The translations under genes were made by a program, and so were the position numbers. From the NCBI GenBank assembly GCA_900019385.1, contig FIZJ01000016.1:1-64000 (forward strand): a DNA stretch of 64,000 nucleotides. Reading direction: 5' to 3'. Source of the DNA: an uncultured Clostridia bacterium (GTDB lineage: Bacteria; Bacillota; Limnochordia; Darwinibacteriales; DTU012). The stretch's first letter is position 1. The number at the start of each line of letters is the position of its first letter. The notes beneath the pieces were generated by a model. That model searched no databases. It had not been told where the DNA came from and saw only the letters and a program-made list of their open reading frames with translations. Shown here one piece after another: positions 56,809 through 64,000 of the stretch.

Positions 56809-57723
56809 TTATGATAGAGACTCCAGATAGTGATAGGCGCTCATCGCCGCCACGGCACCGTCGCCAGCGGCGGTCACTATCTGCCGCAGGGCGGCCTCCC
56901 GGACATCACCAGCGGCAAACACGCCTGGAATGCTTGTGGCCATTGCTGCGTCCGTCGCTATATACCCGTCGGCATTGAGCAGCCCGGTGGATTTGAGGAA
57001 TTCTGTGTTGGGCAGGTAGCCGATGTAGATGAACACACCGTCGGCTGGTAGTTGGGAGACTGTGTTGGATTTGACATTTCTGACCATTACTTTGCTTACT
57101 TTGGCATCACCAACAATCTCTTCCACCACAGTATCCCAGATCACTCGGATTTTAGGGTTGGCAAACGCCCGCTCCTGGAGAATAGGCTGTGCCCGGAACT
57201 GATCCCGCCGATGCACTATGGTTACCCGCGAGGCAAACCGAGTCAAAAACACACCTTCCTCGACCGCCGAATCTCCTCCACCCACGACTACTACTTCCTT
57301 ATTGCGGAAAAACGCTCCGTCGCAGGTGGCGCAGTAGGAAACTCCCCGGCCGGCAAATTCCATTTCTCCCGGAACGCCGAGCTTTCTCGGCTGAGCGCCT
57401 GTTGCGATAATCACTGCCTTGGCCTGGATCGCTGTTCCATCACTTAGCGCTAAAGATTTCACCTGTTGATCCAGCTCCACGCCAATAACCTCGGCCTGCT
57501 TCCATTCGGCGCCGAACCCCTGCATGTGTTCAAACATCAGCTCTGATAGCTGAGGGCCGGTGACCATCCTATGGCCTGGGTAGTTTTCAATTTCCAGCGT
57601 GTTTTGCATCTGCCCGCCGTACAACCCTTTGTCAATCACAATTGTCTTGAGCCTGGCTCTGCCGGCGTACATGCCCGCGGTCAAACCGCCGGGGCCTCCG
57701 CCGACGACGGCAAGATCATACAT
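56809..57723 (-). CDS. trxB: Thioredoxin reductase
   Basis: YDLAVVGGGPGGLTAGMYAGRARLKTIVIDKG; redox CATCDGAFF; VVVGGGDSAVEEGVFLTRFAS; FAAGDVREAALRQIVTAAGDGAVAA. Confidence 0.95.
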   Translation of the reverse strand: MYDLAVVGGGPGGLTAGMYAGRARLKTIVIDKGLYGGQMQNTLEIENYPGHRMVTGPQLSELMFEHMQGFGAEWKQAEVIGVELDQQVKSLALSDGTAIQAKAVIIATGAQPRKLGVPGEMEFAGRGVSYCATCDGAFFRNKEVVVVGGGDSAVEEGVFLTRFASRVTIVHRRDQFRAQPILQERAFANPKIRVIWDTVVEEIVGDAKVSKVMVRNVKSNTVSQLPADGVFIYIGYLPNTEFLKSTGLLNADGYIATDAAMATSIPGVFAAGDVREAALRQIVTAAGDGAVAAMSAYHYLESLS

Positions 57724-57791
57724 GCTATCACTCCCACTTCAACTTACATATTCCGGCATCGGTTGAATACTGGCCTGTCCCTTAAGCATGG

Positions 57792-58811
57792 TTACAACAA
57801 CGTAATCTGCCCAGCCAAACCTGAGGACACCCAGACATTGCCTTCCTGATCCACGATCACTGCTTCGTAACCAGGCAAGTTTTCGATCAGAGCTTTCCCC
57901 CGCTCCAACCCCAGGACGAAGATCGTTGTGGATAAAGCGTCGGCGTCGGCAGCCTCGCTGCCATATATGGTGACGCTGATCACATCTCTTGCCGGATATC
58001 CTGTATGGGGATCGATAATGTGGTGGTAGCGGATGCCGTTGTCCATAAAATAGCGCTCGTAATCCCCAGACGTGACAATTGTCTTGTTCTCCATCTCAAC
58101 GATGCCAATCAGTGCCGTCGACTCCCTGGGGTGCTGCACGCCAACCCGCCAGGAACTCCCGTCAGGTTTGGCACCGATGGTGGTTATATCTCCCCCGGCA
58201 TAGATCATACCGCTTTTGACCCCTTTGGCCTCCAGCACTTTCCGGGCTTGATCCACCGCGTACCCCTTGGCGATTCCCCCCAGATCTATTATGGTGCCGG
58301 AAGGGATTCGCACCATTTTAGCCGACTTGTCAATTTCCACACTGCGATAACCTACTGTCGCCAGCGCTTGGGCAAGTTCGGTCTCGGGCGGGATTTTCTG
58401 CTTGTCAGTCCCAAACCCCCAAAGATCGATTAACCGCCCAACGGTGATGTCAAAGGCACCACTGCTCAGTTCGCTGTAATGTAGGGCCTTTTCCAAGAGT
58501 GCCATGACCTCGTCGGTAACGGGCACCCACTGCCCTGACCCCTGATTGATCCTGGTGATGGCACTGTCCTTGAGGTGCCTTGAAAACACCTTCTCGACCC
58601 GACTCATCTCTGCAAACGCCGCGTCGACAGCCGCTTCGGCATCAGGGCCGCTTGCCCTGATTTCCACCACAGTGTCCATAATAAACTCTGTTTTGGCCGC
58701 CTGGGTTTCTGTGCCAGTTCTCTGCAGCTGTTTGATCCAAACCACCACAGCCATCAAGGCAGCTATGCCCAGAACTGCCGCAATATAGATAAGAGCACGC
58801 TTGTTTTTCAT
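57792..58811 (-). CDS. apbE: FAD:protein FMN transferase (ApbE)
   Basis: AAKTEFIMDTVVEIRA...VFSRHLKDSAITRINQ...SSGAFDITVGRLIDLWGFG...IDLGGIAKGYAVDQARKVLEAKGVKSGMIYAGGDI...HIIDPHTGYPA. Confidence 0.96.
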   Translation of the reverse strand: MKNKRALIYIAAVLGIAALMAVVVWIKQLQRTGTETQAAKTEFIMDTVVEIRASGPDAEAAVDAAFAEMSRVEKVFSRHLKDSAITRINQGSGQWVPVTDEVMALLEKALHYSELSSGAFDITVGRLIDLWGFGTDKQKIPPETELAQALATVGYRSVEIDKSAKMVRIPSGTIIDLGGIAKGYAVDQARKVLEAKGVKSGMIYAGGDITTIGAKPDGSSWRVGVQHPRESTALIGIVEMENKTIVTSGDYERYFMDNGIRYHHIIDPHTGYPARDVISVTIYGSEAADADALSTTIFVLGLERGKALIENLPGYEAVIVDQEGNVWVSSGLAGQITLL

Positions 58812-58828
58812 ATGATCCCTTCAAATCA

Positions 58829-59665
58829 TTATCCGGCTATTTTAGCCGGGATCTCCGGTTTCCCTTCCTGAGCTTCGATGGTGTGCATCGGGCACACTGC
58901 CACGCAGCGGCGGCAGACGGTGCACTTGTCGTAGTCTATTTCTGCCAGATTGTCGGCAACTGTAATAGCGTTGACCGGACATTCCTTTTCACAGCGGCGG
59001 CAGGCGATGCAGCCCACCTGGCAGACTTGGCGCACTTCTTTACCCGGCGCATGTGAACGGCACCGGATATGAACTCCGTATTCCTCACCGACAAGGATGA
59101 TAATGTTGCGGGGGCATGCTTCGACACATTTGCCGCATCCGGTGCATTTTTCCTCAATCACCACCGGCAGGCCGTTTTCGTTCATATACATGGCGTCAAA
59201 GGGACAAGCCTCTACACAAGTACCGCCGCCCAAACAGCCGTAGGTGCAGGCTTTGTCGCCGCCTTGGATGATATTCATAACCCGGCAGTTCTTCGGGCCG
59301 TCATATTCAGCGCGCTGCTTGGCTTCCTCACAGCCGCCTTTACAGAGCACCTGAGCCACTTTCCGGGCGGGGGCTTCTGTGATGGTTCCCATTATTTCCG
59401 CAATTTTCTGGGCTACAGCCAGCCCCCCGACGGGACAGCCGTTGACCGGTGCTTTGCCCGAAGCTATCGCCTCGGCCAGACTGCGGCACCCGGCGTACCC
59501 ACACGCGCCGCAGTTGACGCCGGGCAGAGCGGTTTCTATCTGTTCGGTGCGCTCATCGCTTTCCACCGCGAACATTTTAGCGGCAATCACAAGGCCAACT
59601 GACAAAACAATCCCTAATCCACCCATGCTTGCTAATGCGACAAGGGAATTATACAATGTATTCAC
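58829..59665 (-). CDS. rnfB: Rnf complex subunit RnfB
   Basis: N-terminal TM; NCGACGYAGCRSLAEAIASGKAPVNGCPVGG; multiple 4Fe-4S CxxCxxCxxxCP motifs. Confidence 0.96.
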   Translation of the reverse strand: MNTLYNSLVALASMGGLGIVLSVGLVIAAKMFAVESDERTEQIETALPGVNCGACGYAGCRSLAEAIASGKAPVNGCPVGGLAVAQKIAEIMGTITEAPARKVAQVLCKGGCEEAKQRAEYDGPKNCRVMNIIQGGDKACTYGCLGGGTCVEACPFDAMYMNENGLPVVIEEKCTGCGKCVEACPRNIIILVGEEYGVHIRCRSHAPGKEVRQVCQVGCIACRRCEKECPVNAITVADNLAEIDYDKCTVCRRCVAVCPMHTIEAQEGKPEIPAKIAG

Positions 59666-59679
59666 TCCTTCTTCGATCC

Positions 59680-60252
59680 CTAAATCATACCCGCAAAGCC
59701 GCTGAAAGCCAGCGACAGCAGCCCGGCTATGATCAAGGCTATTGCCTGCCCTTTCAGTGGTTTGGGAATATCCGCAAACTGAATTTCTTCGCGAATCCCG
59801 GCAATCAGGATCAGAGCTAAAGTAAAGCCTACTCCTGCTCCAAAACCGTACACCAAGGACTCACCCAGATTATAGTTGCGCAGCATGGCATTCAAAGCCA
59901 AACCAAGCACAGCACAGTTGGTGGTTATCAAGGGAAGGAAAATGCCCATAGCCCGGTAAAGCCCAGGAATGGACTTATGCAGAAACATCTCCACCAGCTG
60001 AACCAAGGCTGCGATCACCAGGATGAATGACAACGTCTGCAGATACTGCAACCCCAGAGGTATTAAAATAAAGTGCTGTATCAACCACGATGCCAAGGCT
60101 GCCATCACCATGACGAACGTTGTGGCAATACCCATTCCGACTGAGGTTGAGACTTGCTTGGAGACACCCAAAAACGGGCAAATACCCAAGAACTGCACTA
60201 GAACAAAGTTATTGACAAGTACAGTAGCAACAAACAACAACAAGTATTCCAT
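59680..60252 (-). CDS. rnfA: Rnf complex subunit RnfA
   Basis: [37 protein letters not shown]...[17 protein letters not shown]. Confidence 0.96.
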   Translation of the reverse strand: MEYLLLFVATVLVNNFVLVQFLGICPFLGVSKQVSTSVGMGIATTFVMVMAALASWLIQHFILIPLGLQYLQTLSFILVIAALVQLVEMFLHKSIPGLYRAMGIFLPLITTNCAVLGLALNAMLRNYNLGESLVYGFGAGVGFTLALILIAGIREEIQFADIPKPLKGQAIALIIAGLLSLAFSGFAGMI

Positions 60253-60263
60253 GTTATTCCCCC

Positions 60264-60896
60264 CTAGCTGGCAGCCTTCTCTTGCCTGGCCTTGGTTTTT
60301 TGGGCGATTCTGTCACTAACGACATTCATCAGCGCCAGCAACACACCTAAGGTAATAAACGCACCAGGTGGAGATGTGAGAATCTTGATCGGCGCAAAGC
60401 CATCAGGCATCACAGCGAAACCGAAAACAGTGCCTGAACCCAAGAGTTCTCTGATCGCTCCAATCAAAGTCAGAGCCCAGGTGAATCCTAAACCCATTCC
60501 CAAGGCGTCAATAGCTGCAAAATGCACAGGCATTTTCGAGGCATAAGCCTCCGCCCGGCCGAGAATGATGCAGTTGACAACAATCAAAGGAATGAACACT
60601 CCCAGAGCTTGGTGCAGTTCAGGGCTTTTCGCCAACATAAAGTAATCCACTGTCGTGACAAAGGTGGCAATCACGACTATATACGCCGGAATCCTGACAC
60701 CTGCAGGAATCACTCTCTTAAGCATACTGATCAGCACACTGGAACAGATCAAGACAAAAGTAGTGGCTGCCGCCATACCCAAGCCGTTCAAGGCTGTTGT
60801 CGTCACAGCCAACGTCGGGCACATGCCGATCATGATCCTGAAAGTCGGGTGTTCATCCCACAATCCCCGCAGGAAATCCTTGATCATTCTGTTCAT
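60264..60896 (-). CDS. rnfE: Rnf complex subunit RnfE
   Basis: NPTFR-like [35 protein letters not shown]...[20 protein letters not shown]. Confidence 0.95.
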   Translation of the reverse strand: MNRMIKDFLRGLWDEHPTFRIMIGMCPTLAVTTTALNGLGMAAATTFVLICSSVLISMLKRVIPAGVRIPAYIVVIATFVTTVDYFMLAKSPELHQALGVFIPLIVVNCIILGRAEAYASKMPVHFAAIDALGMGLGFTWALTLIGAIRELLGSGTVFGFAVMPDGFAPIKILTSPPGAFITLGVLLALMNVVSDRIAQKTKARQEKAAS

Positions 60897-61498
60897 TGTT
60901 TGGTCGCCTCCTTGTAGGCCTCAAGCGCGCCGGCGAGGTCTCGGTTGACCGCTTCGACAACAGCCCTCGACGACACTGTGGCACCGGAAATCTTGTCAAT
61001 ATCCTGCCCAAGGGCTATAGGATCAGCTGTACCCTTTCCAACAAACTGCTTGCGGAAACTCTCTTCTTCAATCCTGCTGCCTAGATTCGGAGTCTCTGAA
61101 TGTTCCAGAACCGCCAATCCAGAAATCAACCCACTGGCTTGATCCACTCCGACCATGATCTTGACGATCCCGCCGTAACCAACACCTTCGCTGACAAAAG
61201 CAAAGCCAACGGGAGCGCCGCTGTCATCGATCCCTTGATACAGCATCAAAGGCTCGCTGTCACCACCCGGCCTGGTCTGGGATGAAGAGGGATCATCTGC
61301 CAGACTGCCGACAGGGCCGGCTTCGATGACTCGAAAATCGACCGCTCCCGGCAAGACCTCCAAGATACTGCCGGCCAATGCCTGCGCTTTGTTGCGCTGG
61401 ATTTCATCATAAGTCCAGTGATAAACCTGTGCCAGCCAGAATCCTGAAACCATGGCAATCACAGTTAATACTACAATCATCCTTACTGATTCTTTCAT
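60893..61498 (-). CDS. rnfG: Rnf complex subunit RnfG
   Basis: FMN-binding domain with DKISGATVSSRAVVEAVN flavinylation motif; single N-terminal TM. Confidence 0.95.
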   Translation of the reverse strand: MKESVRMIVVLTVIAMVSGFWLAQVYHWTYDEIQRNKAQALAGSILEVLPGAVDFRVIEAGPVGSLADDPSSSQTRPGGDSEPLMLYQGIDDSGAPVGFAFVSEGVGYGGIVKIMVGVDQASGLISGLAVLEHSETPNLGSRIEEESFRKQFVGKGTADPIALGQDIDKISGATVSSRAVVEAVNRDLAGALEAYKEATKQ

Positions 61499-62409
61499 GC
61501 CTGCTTCACCCCCTGGCCGTAGATCCGGGGACGTGTCCACCTATTGATCAACGGTGTGAATGCGTTCATCAACAGGATGCTGTACGTCAATCCCTCAGGC
61601 AAGCTGCCCCAGAATCTGATCAACACCAGAATCAGGCCGCAGCCAACTCCGAACACCCACCGGCCTACAGGAGTGATCGGAGACGTGACCATGTCGGTGG
61701 CCATAAAGATGGCTCCGAACAGAAGACTGCCGCTGAGCAGCTGGTAGATTACATCTTGTCCAAAAACTGCGGATAAAACAGCTGCAGTGCCCAGAAAACC
61801 GACGGGTATCCGGTAATCCAATACTCCCCGGTAAAACAGCAGCACACCACCTAATAGAATGGCCAAGGCCGATGTCTCGCCCAGCGAACCAGGGACTGTG
61901 CCGAAAAACAGCTCAGCGTACGATGCTTGTCCGCCGGCCAAAGGTGTGGCACTGGTCACCGCATCGGTAAATGGCATGGTCCACGTGGTCATTTGGGATG
62001 TGAAGGACGCCACCAGCACCGCGCGGCCCACTAAGGCTGGATTGAACGGGTTGGCGCCCAAACCGCCGAAAACCTGTTTGCCGATTACAATGGCTATAAA
62101 GGAACCGAAAACCGCCATCCAAGTCGGCAGCGACGGCGGCAGGCTCAAGCCCAACAGCATGCCCGTAACCAACGCGCTGCCGTCCCACACAGTGATCGGC
62201 TTGCGCCTGACAGCCTGAAACAGTGCTTCGGAACAAACCGCAGCAGCCATGCTGAACAGTACAAGGCGGATGCTGTCCAACCCAAAGAAATATGTCGCGG
62301 CCGCCCACACCGGCACCAAAGCCGCCGCCACTGTCAGCATGATCTTTTGTGTCGTATCCTCATCACGCACATGTGGTGAGGGAGAAAGAATCAAGCGTGA
62401 ATCTTCCAC
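61495..62409 (-). CDS. rnfD: Rnf complex subunit RnfD
   Basis: SPSPHVRDEDTTQKIMLTVAAALVPVWAAATYFFG...GGLGANPFNPALVGRAVLVASF...TDAVTSATPLAGG flavinylation motif. Confidence 0.96.
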   Translation of the reverse strand: MEDSRLILSPSPHVRDEDTTQKIMLTVAAALVPVWAAATYFFGLDSIRLVLFSMAAAVCSEALFQAVRRKPITVWDGSALVTGMLLGLSLPPSLPTWMAVFGSFIAIVIGKQVFGGLGANPFNPALVGRAVLVASFTSQMTTWTMPFTDAVTSATPLAGGQASYAELFFGTVPGSLGETSALAILLGGVLLFYRGVLDYRIPVGFLGTAAVLSAVFGQDVIYQLLSGSLLFGAIFMATDMVTSPITPVGRWVFGVGCGLILVLIRFWGSLPEGLTYSILLMNAFTPLINRWTRPRIYGQGVKQA

Positions 62410-62427
62410 TGTCTATCCTCCTAACTA

Positions 62428-63750
62428 TCAGCTAGTCTGGCGCCTGTGCGCTTCAGCAATCTCAGTCTTTGCCAGCCTGATCCAAGTTAACAGCCCGCGC
62501 TTTGAAGGGCAGATATAGGTGCAGCATCCACACTCGATGCAGTCCATCGCGCCATAGTCCTCAGCCTCGTCCCACATGGCGTTCATGGCAAATTTCTCGA
62601 TGGTGACCGGCATCAAATAGACCGGGCAAACATCGACACAGCGCGCGCATTTGATGCAGGGCATGGGATCAAACTCTTTGGCCACTTTGTCTGAAAGGAC
62701 CAGTATCCCGGAGACTCCTTTGACAATCGGCGCATCAAGATTAAACTGGGCCAAACCCATCATGGGGCCGCCGGCAATCACTTTCCCCGGCTCCCCTACA
62801 AAGCCGCCGGCAGCGGCAATGATATCTTTAATCGGTGTTCCGATTCTCACCAGGTAATTGGCGGGCTCTTTCACACCGTCGCCGGTAACTGTAATCACCC
62901 GCTCGATCAATGGCTGTCCGTACCTGCAAGCCTTGGCCACGGCCCAGGCAGTGCCCACATTGTGAACAAGAACCCCGCACTGCGCCGGCAGTCCATGTGA
63001 CGGCACTTCGCGGTCAAGCACTGCCTTGATCAGCTGCTTTTCGCCACCGGCAGGATACTTCACCCCCAAGGTGACCACTTCGATCGCGTTGGATCCTGCC
63101 AGGGCCCGCATTTTTCTCAAAGCTTCCGGCTTATTGGCCTCAATGGCGATGATGATCTTCTCGGCGCCGCATGCCTTGGCCAACAATTTTGCCCCGAGAA
63201 TCACGTCTTCAGTGTATTCTTCCATCAATTTTTGATCGGCAGTCAAATACGGTTCACACTCGCTGCCGTTAATCAGCAGGTATTCTACCCTGCAGCCCTG
63301 AGGTGGATTCAACTTGGCTGCCGTGGGAAAAGCCGCCCCACCCAAGCCTACAATGCCGGCAGCCTCGATCCGCTCTCTGATTTCCGCACTGGAAAGCTGA
63401 ATTGGATCGTGATGCCCAGTCATAGGCGCTTTGGCGTCTTGCCCGTCGTTTTCAATGACTACCGACAGTACTTCGCGCCCGTTGATCGAAGGCCTCGGCT
63501 CCACCTGCAGCACGGTGCCGGACACAGAAGCGTGGACAGCGGCGGAAATACCGCCGGCAGATCTGCCGACTTCCTGGCCTACGAGCACTGAATCGCCTTT
63601 CTTCACAAGCGGTTCAGCTGGAGCACCGGCGTGTTGGCTTAACGGAATCACCACTAGATTTGGCGCCGGCAAAACTTTGATTGGTTTGGCCCCAGTGATG
63701 TGCTTGTTGTATTCCGGGTGCACACCACCTTTGAAGCTTTTCACTTTCAC
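62428..63750 (-). CDS. rnfC: Rnf complex subunit RnfC
   Basis: FKGGVHPEYNKHITGAKPIKVLPAP...GIVGLGGAAFPTAAKL...INGSECEPYLTADQKLM...CIKCARCVDVCPVYLMP...CIECGCCTYICPSKRGL. Confidence 0.97.
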   Translation of the reverse strand: MKVKSFKGGVHPEYNKHITGAKPIKVLPAPNLVVIPLSQHAGAPAEPLVKKGDSVLVGQEVGRSAGGISAAVHASVSGTVLQVEPRPSINGREVLSVVIENDGQDAKAPMTGHHDPIQLSSAEIRERIEAAGIVGLGGAAFPTAAKLNPPQGCRVEYLLINGSECEPYLTADQKLMEEYTEDVILGAKLLAKACGAEKIIIAIEANKPEALRKMRALAGSNAIEVVTLGVKYPAGGEKQLIKAVLDREVPSHGLPAQCGVLVHNVGTAWAVAKACRYGQPLIERVITVTGDGVKEPANYLVRIGTPIKDIIAAAGGFVGEPGKVIAGGPMMGLAQFNLDAPIVKGVSGILVLSDKVAKEFDPMPCIKCARCVDVCPVYLMPVTIEKFAMNAMWDEAEDYGAMDCIECGCCTYICPSKRGLLTWIRLAKTEIAEAHRRQTS

Positions 63751-63779
63751 CGTTTCTCACCTCTAACCCGTTTCTTTCT

Positions 63780-64000
63780 TCACTCGCCCAATACGTTTTT
63801 GAAACCCAGCTGCCGCCATGCCTCATACAATACGATGGCAACCGTGTTAGCCAAATTCAAGGAACGAGGGTTGATCATTGGCACCGATATGTGATTGTCG
63901 GGACAATCGCTAAACAGCTCAGGAGGAAGCCCTTTCGTCTCGCTGCCGAACACCAGGCAGTCATCGGCGCGGTACTGTACATCGGTATAAAGCCGCGTGC
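63780..64000 (-). CDS. trmL: tRNA (cytidine(34)-2'-O)-methyltransferase, SPOUT family (5' part outside window)
   Basis: Reverse-strand translation [71 protein letters not shown], the TrmL SPOUT C-terminal signature. Confidence 0.93.
   Translation of the reverse strand, partial: TRLYTDVQYRADDCLVFGSETKGLPPELFSDCPDNHISVPMINPRSLNLANTVAIVLYEAWRQLGFKNVLGE

Overview
The window is a dense, mostly housekeeping bacterial chromosome segment. I read it as Firmicutes/Bacillota-like from TRAP/MtrB, Rex, IreB, meso-DAP dehydrogenase, DacF-like and SpoVD-like proteins, and a clostridial-type rnfCDGEAB operon. It carries about 70 protein genes, 2 tRNAs (Leu-CAA, Glu-CTC), several intrinsic terminators and two copies of a REP/MITE-like palindrome. 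I see no phage, IS transposase, CRISPR array or rRNA. Main blocks, several read as operons: polA-mutM-coaE-slt-nicotinate PRTase-regulator-oppF-tdh-kbl (minus); dnaE-mtrB(TRAP)-DUF2007-accD-accA-pyk (minus); an envelope block with a patatin and a PIG-L deacetylase, both ending in beta-barrel-like C-termini; gltX/ddh/mtnP; parA/MBL/DUF3006; a peptidoglycan block; and rnfCDGEAB-apbE-trxB. The points most worth a second look are: (1) the tandem patatin and PIG-L enzymes with predicted outer-membrane barrel tails, which hint at a diderm Firmicute; (2) a perfect 15-bp hairpin that buries the Shine-Dalgarno of a YkoF/MTH1187-like thiamine-binding gene; (3) two palindromic repeats placed exactly at gene stop codons; (4) TRAP embedded in a dnaE/acc/pyk operon; (5) two promoters with similar ATAATAAT tracts that may be PerR/Fur-family operators. 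All family calls come from reading sequence motifs; no database search was run.
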